A stretch of 64,000 nt of DNA from Nonomuraea helvata (lineage in GTDB: Bacteria; Actinomycetota; Actinomycetes; Streptosporangiales; Streptosporangiaceae). This document shows, piece after piece, positions 40,101 to 47,733 of this stretch. The stretch spans positions 682,001 through 746,000 of the forward strand of contig NZ_BAAAXV010000001.1 of the NCBI RefSeq assembly GCF_039535785.1, given 5' to 3'. The notes beneath the pieces were generated by a model, which saw only the letters and a program-made list of their open reading frames with translations, searched no databases and was not told the origin of the DNA. Position 1 is the stretch's first letter. Each line of letters opens with the position of its first letter. Made by a program: the position numbers and the translations under genes.

Positions 40101-40586
40101 ATGACCGCCGACGCTCCTCGCAGAACGACCGCCTCGCGTGCGACCGACCGTCCTGGGGATGCATCGCCCTTCGCTCTCGGCTTGCTGCTGCGTCAAGCGC
40201 ACTGGCGCGCGGCCACGGCGATGACAGAGGCGCTTCGGCCGCTCGGCATCGAGTTGCGGCATTTCGCCGTGCTGATCGTGCTGGTCGACCGCGGGCCCAC
40301 CGTGCAGCGGGACCTGGCGACGGCGACCGGGTCGGACAAGGCGGGGATCATGCGGGTCGTGGACGACCTCGAGCGCAAGGGGCTCGCCGTACGCAAGACC
40401 GTTCCGGGAGACCGGCGGGTGCGGGTGGTGGAGATCACGCCGCAGGGCGTCGAGCTTGTCGACGCGGCTCATGTGGCGGCGGAGCCAGTGGATGAGCGCC
40501 TGGTCACCGCTTTGGGGCCCGGCGAGCCCGAGCTGCTGCGGGATCTGCTGACCCGATTTGCCTATCCAGCGGACGGCGGGGCGTAA
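40101..40586 (+). CDS. MarR-family regulator of the nitroreductase operon
   Basis: A 161-aa MarR-type winged-helix protein. Seen: dimerisation helix (FALGLLLRQAHWRAATAM), DNA-binding core GPTVQRDLATATGSDKAGIMRVVDDLERKGL (key S-D-K-A-G and DDLERKGL) and wing VPGDRRVRVVEITPQG. Predicted to repress itself and the nitroreductase/FMN-reductase genes downstream through identical GATAC-N-GTATC sites, released by an electrophile or nitroaromatic ligand (inference). Confidence 0.88.
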   Translation: MTADAPRRTTASRATDRPGDASPFALGLLLRQAHWRAATAMTEALRPLGIELRHFAVLIVLVDRGPTVQRDLATATGSDKAGIMRVVDDLERKGLAVRKTVPGDRRVRVVEITPQGVELVDAAHVAAEPVDERLVTALGPGEPELLRDLLTRFAYPADGGA

Positions 40587-40720
40587 GCGCGCCCGCGCCG
40601 GCCGTCTCCGGACGACCACAGGCGAGCCCCGATCCCGGTGGCGCGCGCCTTGTTGGCTAGCGTGAGATCCATCCCCTCGTCATTCATCGGGGCTCTTACG
40701 CCCGCTGAATAGTATTGAAT

Positions 40721-40731
40721 GATACAGTATC
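40721..40731. promoter_or_regulatory. MarR operator, nitroreductase side
   Basis: GATAC-A-GTATC is a perfect dyad 65 bp before the nitroreductase start, followed by a half site GATACCGTC at 40736-40744. Same core as the site before the MarR gene. Confidence 0.75.
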
Positions 40732-40795
40732 GTCTGATACCGTCTTAGACGTAGCGCAGTTGGACGTGCTGAGCAGAGCGGGGAGGTAGACGATC

Positions 40796-41482
40796 TTGGA
40801 CGTTTATGAGGCGGTCACGAGCCGGCGCGCGGTGCGCGGATTCACCGACCGGCCTGTCCCGAGGGAGACGCTGGAGCGTGTGCTGTCCGCCGCGGCCTGG
40901 GCGCCGTCCGGATCGAACCTCCAGCCGTGGCACGCGTACGTGCTGACCGGCGAGCCACTGGCCGACCTCAAGAAGCGCGCCGGCGAGCGCCTGGCCGCAG
41001 GCGACCCCTGGGACGAGCGGGAGTACGAGATGTACCCGCCCGAGCTGAAGACCCCGTACCGCGAGCGCCGATCCGCCTTCGGCCAGGAGCGCTACAGCGC
41101 ACTCGGTGTCGCGCGTGAGGACTGGGAGGCGCGCCAGAGGGCCGCCGCCGAGAACTGGCAGTGTTTCGGCGCCCCCGCCGCCCTGTTCTGCTACATCGAC
41201 CGCTACATGGGCCTGCCCCAATGGGCCGACGTCGGCATGTACCTGCAGTCCGTCATGCTGCTGCTGCGCGCCGAAGGGCTGCACAGTTGCCCGCAGATGG
41301 CGTGGTCGGTGTATCGCAGGACCGTCGCGGAGGTTCTGTCGCCCCCGGACGGGCTCGTCCTCTTCTGCGGCATGTCGATCGGGTTCGAGGACGTCACGGT
41401 GGATTACATCCGTACGGGCCGGGCGCCGCTGGACGAGACGGTCACGTTCGTCGAGGGTCAGCCCGCTGGAGAAGCGTCATGA
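40796..41482 (+). CDS. Nitroreductase family protein
   Basis: A 228-aa FMN-dependent nitroreductase. Seen: SRRAVRGFTDRPVPRETLERVLSAAAWAPSGSNLQPW (FMN-contacting Arg pair and Ser/Asn), QWADVGMYLQSVMLLLRAEGL and the C-terminal FCGMSIGFED. It reduces nitro groups, quinones or enones with NAD(P)H. Translation begins at TTG 40796 behind GGGAGG (9 nt). Expected to be under the upstream MarR protein. Confidence 0.92.
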   Translation: MDVYEAVTSRRAVRGFTDRPVPRETLERVLSAAAWAPSGSNLQPWHAYVLTGEPLADLKKRAGERLAAGDPWDEREYEMYPPELKTPYRERRSAFGQERYSALGVAREDWEARQRAAAENWQCFGAPAALFCYIDRYMGLPQWADVGMYLQSVMLLLRAEGLHSCPQMAWSVYRRTVAEVLSPPDGLVLFCGMSIGFEDVTVDYIRTGRAPLDETVTFVEGQPAGEAS

Positions 41483-41556
41483 ACACCGAACGGGTCGTCG
41501 CCCTCAACGCCGCGGGCCGCTTACCGGTGCGGCTGCTCCGAGTAGATCACTCCTGA
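41479..41556 (+). CDS. 25-codon ORF coupled to the nitroreductase
   Basis: ATG 41479 overlaps the nitroreductase stop (ATGA) and encodes MNTERVVALNAAGRLPVRLL plus five residues. It may be the remnant of a longer coupled gene or a chance frame; no family match is apparent. Confidence 0.3.
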   Translation: MNTERVVALNAAGRLPVRLLRVDHS

Positions 41557-41618
41557 CGCCTGGCCGCGCGTCCTCCTTCTCCCCTCCTCCGAGGCCGGTT
41601 TCTTGAAAGGGAAACGCC

Positions 41619-42185
41619 ATGACTTACATCGTTGGTTACATCGTCGGGAGCCTGTCCCAGAAGTCGATCAACAGGACTCTCGCTCTGGCTTTGAGCCGTC
41701 TCGCGCCGCCGGAACTCCGCCTCACGGAGATCCCCATCGACCAGCTTCCCCTGTACAGCTACGACTACGACCCTGACTACCCCGCCGTCGCCCAGGAGTT
41801 CAAGGACGCGATCAAAGCCTCCGACGCTCTCCTGTTCGTCACCCCTGAGTACAACCGGTCCGTACCGGCCGCGCTGAAGAACGCCATCGACTGGGCGACC
41901 CGGCCCTATGGATCCAATGTCCTGAACGGCAAGCCGTCCGCGATCATCGGAACCTCACCCGGCCAGGTCTCGACCGCGGTCGCACAGCAGCACCTCAAGA
42001 CCATCCTCTCCTTCACCAACTCCCCGGTGCTGGGCCAGCCCGAGGCCTACATCCAGTTCACCAAGGGACTGATCAATGACGAGGGCGACATCCAGGTGCC
42101 GTCCGTCGCCGAGTTTCTGACCGGATACCTGCGGGCCTTCACGGCGCACATCCGGCACCACCACCACGACATCCCGGGCCTGTAG
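41619..42185 (+). CDS. NAD(P)H-dependent FMN reductase
   Basis: A 188-aa flavodoxin-fold reductase (NADPH_dep_red). Seen: phosphate loop GSLSQKSINRTLA at about 10-22, TPEYNRSVPAALKNAIDW (the family hallmark, about 73-90) and GTSPG. It supplies reduced FMN or reduces quinones/azo compounds. GAAAGGGA precedes ATG 41619. Follows the nitroreductase, so probably the same MarR regulon. The C-terminus has a run of His residues (HIRHHHHD). Confidence 0.92.
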   Translation: MTYIVGYIVGSLSQKSINRTLALALSRLAPPELRLTEIPIDQLPLYSYDYDPDYPAVAQEFKDAIKASDALLFVTPEYNRSVPAALKNAIDWATRPYGSNVLNGKPSAIIGTSPGQVSTAVAQQHLKTILSFTNSPVLGQPEAYIQFTKGLINDEGDIQVPSVAEFLTGYLRAFTAHIRHHHHDIPGL

Positions 42186-42303
42186 CCGCCCTGAGAACGA
42201 GCCGTCATCACCGCCGCCGGCATGCCTTGACCGGCCGAGCACCTGGCAGGTTCGCGCACGCGTGCGGTTCGCCGGGCGGGCTGCGAAGCGGCGAGATGAC
42301 GCC

Positions 42304-42806
42304 ATGAGTCCGGGCTCATCGCCGCGGCGGCCGCCGCTGCGCTCGACCCCGGCCCGGCTCACCGTCCTCGCCATGGCCACGGCGATCGCCGTGCTGGTCC
42401 CGGTGGGCATGGTCGGAGCATCGGCCGCCGAGCAGGCGTCAGCCGACCCCGGCTGGTCGGGCGCCCGCGAGCCCTGGCCGCAGCGGCGACCTGGAAGATC
42501 ACCAGCCGCGCGTTGCGCCCGATCCAACTCATGCACGCGCAACTGGCCGCGATCAACGTCAGCGATCTGAGCACCCGCATCCCGCAATCGCAGGGCCGCG
42601 GCGAGATCGCCCAACTGGCGCGCACCATCAACCACACGCTCGGACGTCTGGAGCAGGCCAAAGCCTCGACCGAGCAAGCGCTGCAGCGGCAACGCCAGTT
42701 CGCCTCCGACGCCTCCCACGAGCTGCGCACCCCGCTGGCCGGCTTCGTCCTGCGCCTGCCGCTGAGCGCCCCATCCGCTCATCTACTCGGCACTGGCGCC
42801 GAATAA
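42304..42806 (+). pseudogene. Broken sensor histidine kinase gene
   Basis: Remains of a kinase like the one at 17676-19019. From ATG 42304 a basic N-terminus and first membrane helix read in one frame (RLTVLAMATAIAVLVPVGMV). After a deletion of most of the sensor, the other frame holds the HAMP entry (WKITSRALRPIQ), HAMP and the phospho-acceptor block SDASHELRTPLAG, then the frame leaves the family and stops at 42806. No ATPase domain remains. A frameshift plus two deletions make function implausible. Confidence 0.8.
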
Positions 42807-42889
42807 ATTCTCCGGTACGTGTCGACACCGCCCTTCGCCGTTCGACGCGTTCAACGAGACCGATACGGACGACAGGGAGACCGACACCG

Positions 42890-43330
42890 ATGAAGTTCAT
42901 GATCGTGGGCAAGGCGAACGCGGAGACCGAGGCCGGGGTGCTGCCGAGCCAGGAGCTCGTGGACAACATGCACGCCTACAACGAGTCGCTGGCCAAGGCG
43001 GGGGTGCTGCTGGCGGCCGAGGGGCTGTACCCGAGCTCGCAGGGCGCGCGGATCGCCTACAGCGGCGGGAGGTCGACGGTGATCGACGGGCCGTTCGCCG
43101 AGGCCAAGGAGCTCATCGCCGGCTTCTGGCTGATCCAGGTGAAGTCCCGGGAGGAGGCGATCGAGTGGGCACTGCGGGTGCCGGTGCCGCCGGGGCATGA
43201 GGGGATCGGGCTGGACGTGTGGCGAGTGTTCGACGCTTCGGACGTGCCGGACGATTCGCTGCCTGCGGATGAGCGCGCACGTGAGGAGGCGCTGCGCGAG
43301 CGCCTCGGCGTCGACCAGCCCGGCGCCTGA
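42890..43330 (+). CDS. YCII/DGPF-domain protein, partner of an ECF42 sigma factor
   Basis: A 146-aa YCII-related protein. Seen: MKFMIVGKANAETEAGVLPS, VDNMHAYNESLAKAGVLLAAEGL and the name-giving VIDGPFAEAKELIAGFWLI (DGPF, about 65-83). DGPF proteins are the conserved genetic partners of ECF42 sigma factors and may be enzymes or signal proteins; the mechanism is unknown. ATG 42890 has AGGGAG upstream. The sigma factor follows 137 bp later. Confidence 0.92.
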   Translation: MKFMIVGKANAETEAGVLPSQELVDNMHAYNESLAKAGVLLAAEGLYPSSQGARIAYSGGRSTVIDGPFAEAKELIAGFWLIQVKSREEAIEWALRVPVPPGHEGIGLDVWRVFDASDVPDDSLPADERAREEALRERLGVDQPGA

Positions 43331-43466
43331 CCCTCACGCTTACCCGGCCGGTCCGGCGGCTCAGGCCCGTTCGGCCGATGTGCCGGTGGGGTGAAGAAGG
43401 GCCGATGTCTTGGGCGACGGCCGGCGGCGGTTGCCATCGGCGGCGTGGTGCTGCTCTCATGGGCCG

Positions 43467-44723
43467 GTGACGGCTTCCGACAGCAACCCTCACCCCCAGG
43501 GCGCTCACCGGGCGATCGAGGCGGTGTGGCGGATCGAGGCGGCCCGGCTCATCGCCGGACTCGCCCGATACGTGCGCGACGTCGGCCTGGCCGAGGAGCT
43601 GGCGCAGGACGCGCTGGTGGCCGCGCTGGAGCAGTGGCCGGAGACGGGCGTGCCGCGCAACCCGGGCGCCTGGCTGATGACCGTGGCCAAGCGCCGCGCC
43701 ATCGACATGATCCGCAGGAACGAACGCCTCGAACGTAACCTGATCGAACTCGGCCACCGCCTCGACACGGAGGAGGACCTCCCCGAGGTCGACGAGATCG
43801 AGGACGATCTCCTGCGCCTGGTGTTCACGGCGTGCCATCCCGCGCTCTCCATGGAGGCGCGGGTGGCGCTCACGCTGCGCGTCCTCGGCGGCCTGACCAC
43901 CGACGAGATAGCCCGGGCGTTCCTGGTCCCGGAGCCGACGGTGGCGCAGCGGATCGTCCGGGCCAAGCGGACGCTGGCCGACAGGAAGATCCCCTTCGAG
44001 GTACCCGAGGCGTCGGAGCTGTCGCCCCGCCTGGCCTCCGTGCTCGAAGTCATCTACCTGATCTTCAACGAAGGCTACTCGGCGACCGCCGGGGACGACT
44101 GGATGCGCCCCGCCCTGTGCGAGGACGCCCTCAGGCTGGGCCGGGTCCTGGCGGGTCTGATGCCCAAGGAACCCGAGGTCCACGGCCTGGTCGCGCTCAT
44201 GGAGATCCAGGCCTCCCGATCCGCCGCCCGGCTGGGCCCGTCAGGCGAGCCGATCCTCCTCCTGGAGCAGAACAGGGCGGTGTGGGACCAGCTGCTCATC
44301 CGGCGCGGCCTGGCCGCCCTCGACCAGGCCGAGCAGCTGGGGGACGTGCCCGGCCCGTACACCCTCCAGGCAGCCATCGCCGCCTGCCACGCCAGGGCCG
44401 TCGTCCCGGAGGACACCGACTGGGAACGCATCGCGAGCCTGTACGAGGCCCTGGCCAGGCTGTCCCGCTCCCCCATCGTCGAGCTCAACCGGGCGGTGGC
44501 CCTCGCCATGGCCTACGGCCCGGCGGTGGGTCTCCAGCTCCTGGACCAGATCGTGGACGAGCCCTCGCTCAAGGACTACCACCTGCTGCCGAGCGTACGA
44601 GGGGACCTGCTCCTCAAGCTGGGCCGGCGGGAGGAGGCCCGCGCCGAGTTCGAGCGAGCGGCCGCGATGACCCGCAACGCCCGCGAACGCAGACTCCTCG
44701 AGGACCGCGCCGCCTCCTGCTGA
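43467..44723 (+). CDS. ECF42-type RNA polymerase sigma factor with C-terminal extension
   Basis: A 418-aa sigma factor. Seen: sigma-2 region (AARLIAGLARYVRDVGLAEELAQDALVAAL and MTVAKRRAIDMIRR), sigma-4 region (RVALTLRVLGGLTTDEIARAFLVPEPTVAQRIVRAK, about 130-165), then a 230-residue TPR-like extension (VIYLIFNEGYSAT, NRAVALAMAYGP, LLKLGRREEARAEFERA) that in ECF42 is needed for activity instead of an anti-sigma factor. GTG 43467 was chosen. Paired with the upstream DGPF protein, its usual target. Confidence 0.93.
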   Translation: MTASDSNPHPQGAHRAIEAVWRIEAARLIAGLARYVRDVGLAEELAQDALVAALEQWPETGVPRNPGAWLMTVAKRRAIDMIRRNERLERNLIELGHRLDTEEDLPEVDEIEDDLLRLVFTACHPALSMEARVALTLRVLGGLTTDEIARAFLVPEPTVAQRIVRAKRTLADRKIPFEVPEASELSPRLASVLEVIYLIFNEGYSATAGDDWMRPALCEDALRLGRVLAGLMPKEPEVHGLVALMEIQASRSAARLGPSGEPILLLEQNRAVWDQLLIRRGLAALDQAEQLGDVPGPYTLQAAIAACHARAVVPEDTDWERIASLYEALARLSRSPIVELNRAVALAMAYGPAVGLQLLDQIVDEPSLKDYHLLPSVRGDLLLKLGRREEARAEFERAAAMTRNARERRLLEDRAASC

Positions 44724-44740
44724 GCCCATAGAGTCACTGG

Positions 44741-45286
44741 TCAGGGTGCGGATTCGAGCTGTTTCTTGACCGCTGCCACCCGTTCCGGCAGCGTGCCAGG
44801 GGCGATCGGGACGCACTCGTAGCCGAGTGAGGTGTAGGCGTCCTGGTGGACCTGCTCGAATCGCAGCGACTCCGCGAAGGTGATCAGCCGCGCGTCCGTC
44901 GGCGTGACGAACCCCAGGTTCTGGACGAAGAGGACCTTCTTCTCGTAGATCTGCCGGGCCCGGATGCGTTCCAGTTCGCGGGACAGCGCCGGGGGAACCG
45001 GGTGGCCGAGGTAGGTGGCCAGGGCGTAGGTGCAGACAGGTGATCGATCGTAGATCTGGACATCGCCGGGAAGGGCCGCGGCCCGTTCCTGCCGTCGCCG
45101 CTGCAAGGCGACGATCGCCTCCACGAAGGACGGCTCCGTCCACGGCTCGGCTTCGCCTTGAGCCTGGTGCAGGGCGATGACATCCGTCGCCGCCTCCTCG
45201 ACGACCGTGTAACCGTCACGTTCCAGCCGGCGCAGGATCGCCGTCTTCCCGGCCCCAGGGGTGCCCGTCAGGATGTATCGCCTCAC
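44741..45286 (-). CDS. AAA-type P-loop NTPase (AAA_28)
   Basis: A 181-aa nucleotide-binding protein. Seen: Walker A GTPGAGKTAIL at about 7-17, a YDRSPVCTYALA block (Asp-Arg of kinase-like P-loop proteins, about 80-91) and a lid-like RIRARQIYEKKVLFVQNLGF. The fold resembles small kinases acting on nucleotides or metabolites; no substrate is known. GTG 45286 has GGGGAG 6 nt upstream; TTG 45289 is in frame. Isolated between convergent and divergent neighbours. Confidence 0.82.
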   Translation of the reverse strand: MRRYILTGTPGAGKTAILRRLERDGYTVVEEAATDVIALHQAQGEAEPWTEPSFVEAIVALQRRRQERAAALPGDVQIYDRSPVCTYALATYLGHPVPPALSRELERIRARQIYEKKVLFVQNLGFVTPTDARLITFAESLRFEQVHQDAYTSLGYECVPIAPGTLPERVAAVKKQLESAP

Positions 45287-45360
45287 CAATCGCTCCCCGT
45301 ATGCCTTGGACCTGGACGCCGCCCGGCACGGCCGGCGCAGGCGGCCTGATCTTCGGCCGC

Positions 45361-45408
45361 CGGGATGATATACTTATCCTGCATCCCGAGCGATCGACCG
45401 CCCGGGAT
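45361..45408 (+). promoter_or_regulatory. Overlapping alternative hairpins before the MATE gene
   Basis: CGGGATG (45361-45367) pairs with CATCCCG (45382-45388); part of the latter, ATCCCG, can instead pair with CGGGAT (45403-45408), which is followed by TTTGCTTTT just before ATG 45419. This is the layout of an antiterminator/terminator attenuator. However TATACT (45369-45374) could be a -10 box, in which case the first repeat is an operator, not part of the RNA. Confidence 0.45.
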
Positions 45409-45418
45409 TTTGCTTTTC

Positions 45419-46744
45419 ATGCCTTCTCCTCATCGCGCGATACTGAGCGCGGCAGCTCCGCTCTTCCTCTCCCTGAGCGCCGGCGTCGTCGCCCAGCTCA
45501 TCAGCACCTCCCTCCTCGGGCACCAGGCGACCACCCAGCTGGCGGCCTTCGCGCTCGCAAGTGCGGTGCTCGCCCCGGTCACGGCCGCGGTGTCGGGCGG
45601 TCTGCGCGGCATGGCCCCGTTCATCGCCGCCTGCCGTGACCGCCCCGCCGAGGCGCTGCCCATCCTGAAAGACGCGCGCTGGCTCACCATCGGGTTCGGA
45701 ACGCTCGGCGCATGCGTCATGCTCGGCGTCCCCCTGATCGCGCGTTTCAACGGGGCGCCCCGTGAGGTGACAGCCGAGTTCGGCGTGTTGCCCGTGCTCC
45801 TGGCTGTCCAGGTGCTGCTGTCCTCCGCGGGCAGCGGCGCCAACGGGATGCTGACAGCGCTGGGACGCAGTCGGCAGGTGCTCTGGTCGAGCCTGTCGAG
45901 CACCGCCACAGGGGTCGTCCTGCATCTCACGCTGGTACCCAGGATAGGCATCCAGGGCACCGGCATCGCGCTGCTGGCGTCCACCGCCCTGGGTGTCACC
46001 GTGTCGAACGTCTTCTTGCTGCGCTTACCCGAACTGGCCGGCCAGTCTCTGTGGCCTGGACGTCCCCGGCCGCGGGAGATCGTACGCATGGCCAAGGTAG
46101 GCATCCCGATGTCCGCCACGCTCGTCATCAAGTTCACGGTCATGGGCGGCGTGACCTACGCCGCCGCACGGACCGGCGCCCAAGGGGCCGCCGCCCACGC
46201 GATCCTCACGTCGCTGGAAGGGTTCCTGGGACTGGCCGCGTTCGCCGTCGCGCAGGCCGTGACGCCGGAGATCGCCAGAGCCGCCTCCCCTGATGACGCC
46301 CGCCGGCTCAACCGGGCGGCCGTGACGATCGCGGCCACCGGAGTGCTCACCGGCGCTCTCGTGCTGCTCCTGCTCGGCGAGACGGTGCTCGGGCTGTTCA
46401 CCTCGGACGCCGCGGTCCTCGCCTTGGCCCTCGCCCTGCTGCCGCTGCTCGGGACCTACGCCCTCGCCAACAACTGCGCGATCGTGATGTCGTGGAGCCT
46501 GACGGGACTCAAACGAACGACCTGGACGCTGGGCTCGGCCATCGCCGGAAACGGCATGCTCGCCCTCATGATGATCCCCGCCGCCGCGGCCTGGGGGCTG
46601 ACGGGCCTGTGGGTGGCCTTGACCGCCAGCGGCGTGCTCATCCTTGGATCGCAGACCACCGGCTTCAGGCGGCACAGCGCACGGGTCGGCTCGGCTCTGC
46701 ACCCTTCTTCCGCAGCGCTGAGCTCTGGTGATCGCGATGCCTGA
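45419..46744 (+). CDS. MATE-family efflux transporter
   Basis: A 441-aa membrane protein with about 12 hydrophobic segments in two similar halves. Seen: LFLSLSAGVVAQLISTSLLGHQATTQLAAFALA (first MATE repeat), SSAGSGANGMLTALGRSRQVL, and the second-half IPMSATLVIKFTVMGGVTYAAARTG. It exports drugs or metabolites with Na+/H+. ATG 45419 is used because the frame before it overlaps the hairpin region. The possible attenuator in its leader suggests induction by a translation-affecting compound (inference). Confidence 0.88.
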   Translation: MPSPHRAILSAAAPLFLSLSAGVVAQLISTSLLGHQATTQLAAFALASAVLAPVTAAVSGGLRGMAPFIAACRDRPAEALPILKDARWLTIGFGTLGACVMLGVPLIARFNGAPREVTAEFGVLPVLLAVQVLLSSAGSGANGMLTALGRSRQVLWSSLSSTATGVVLHLTLVPRIGIQGTGIALLASTALGVTVSNVFLLRLPELAGQSLWPGRPRPREIVRMAKVGIPMSATLVIKFTVMGGVTYAAARTGAQGAAAHAILTSLEGFLGLAAFAVAQAVTPEIARAASPDDARRLNRAAVTIAATGVLTGALVLLLLGETVLGLFTSDAAVLALALALLPLLGTYALANNCAIVMSWSLTGLKRTTWTLGSAIAGNGMLALMMIPAAAAWGLTGLWVALTASGVLILGSQTTGFRRHSARVGSALHPSSAALSSGDRDA

Positions 46745-46773
46745 GCCGCTCTGTCATCACATTAACGTAGTCG

Positions 46774-46789
46774 TCAGAACGTATTCTGA
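46774..46789. promoter_or_regulatory. Operator of the toxin-antitoxin pair
   Basis: TCAGAA-CGTA-TTCTGA is a 6-bp inverted repeat 14 bp upstream of the antitoxin GTG, next to a possible -10 box TAGACT (46791-46796). Antitoxin autoregulation through such a site is usual. Confidence 0.6.
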
Positions 46790-46802
46790 TTAGACTTGTG
46801 GA

Positions 46803-47273
46803 GTGAGCACCAGCCATGCGGATGCCGTGACCTTCTCCGATCTGTCTAGAAATCCCCGAGCCGTCGCCGAACGTGCGGCGCGTCTAGGTCGAGTACGTGT
46901 GACTCATCGCGACGCCCCGGATTTCTACCTGACGGCGGCTGATCGCGAAGAAGAACGCGACCGTACGCTGGCCACGGCATCCCGGCTGTTCCTCGCCTTG
47001 ATCAAGCACGACCCCACCGCGCGTGCGCTCGTCATTGCCATGCCGGAGGTCTTCCCCTGGGTACGCCACCTTTCAGCGCCCGAACTGCGTGCCTTCACCC
47101 TCGAACTGGTCGAGGCGCTTTCTGATGCCGCCGAACTGGACGTCGACGCGACCACTCAGGAGGTCATCGAAGGCTGGCGGGCAACTGCGCGGATCAAGGC
47201 CGATCCTGCGCACTACGCCGAGGCCCGCAAGTCCACGAGCGGCGACTTCGGGCCGGTTGAGGTCTCAATATGA
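46803..47273 (+). CDS. Antitoxin of a type II toxin-antitoxin system
   Basis: A 156-aa protein. Its N-terminal 50 residues follow the Phd/YefM pattern (AVTFSDLSRNPRAVAERAARLGRVRVTHRDAPDFYLT), with DNA-binding and toxin-neutralising parts; the C-terminal helical extension (about 60-156) is longer than in classical Phd and typical of actinobacterial members. The GTG start lies 7 bp after a possible -10 box, so the mRNA may be leaderless. Its stop overlaps the toxin start (ATGA), keeping antitoxin made first. Confidence 0.8.
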   Translation: MSTSHADAVTFSDLSRNPRAVAERAARLGRVRVTHRDAPDFYLTAADREEERDRTLATASRLFLALIKHDPTARALVIAMPEVFPWVRHLSAPELRAFTLELVEALSDAAELDVDATTQEVIEGWRATARIKADPAHYAEARKSTSGDFGPVEVSI

Positions 47274-47623
47274 GCCCGAAGCGCGGAGACCGGGTTACGG
47301 TCCCACCCCCAGGTGACGAGTGGGACGTCCGGTTCGGCACCAGCGACGCAGTCAGCGGGTGGGAAGAGTTGTGCCGGCATGCCCTGGCCAATACACGCCG
47401 GTGCTTCGAAGCGCTGCGTGCCGATCCGCGTTCACGCTCCAGCCACGATCGTCAGCATCGCCTACGCGGCGACCTCGCGACTCATCGCCACAACGGCAAG
47501 GACCTGGAGCAGTGGGAATTCGAGGTCACCAGCGGCGGGCGTGTTCGCTATGCCATCGATGACCAAACCCGCACTGTCTGGGTGATCTACGCATCGCCTC
47601 GGCACCCGAAGGACACTGAATAG
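47270..47623 (+). CDS. RelE/ParE-like toxin
   Basis: A 117-aa basic protein of the RelE/ParE fold type. Seen: GDEWDVRFGTSDAVSGWEELCRHA, HRLRGDLATHRHNGKDLEQWEFEVTSGGRVRYAIDDQTRTVWVIYASPRHPKDTE (beta-sheet core with Arg, Tyr and the C-terminal P-R-H-P). Such toxins cleave ribosome-bound mRNA or act on gyrase. ATG 47270 overlaps the antitoxin stop by 4 bp. Confidence 0.85.
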   Translation: MSPKRGDRVTVPPPGDEWDVRFGTSDAVSGWEELCRHALANTRRCFEALRADPRSRSSHDRQHRLRGDLATHRHNGKDLEQWEFEVTSGGRVRYAIDDQTRTVWVIYASPRHPKDTE

Positions 47624-47733
47624 CCGGCTACTCGTGCATGAAACGACGTACTCCCCTCAGCGCGGACGTCGCCATCCGGGATGCCCATCGACCGCTCGAA
47701 CTCAAAGCGCGGTTTCCGCTGCCCTTCCCCCTC

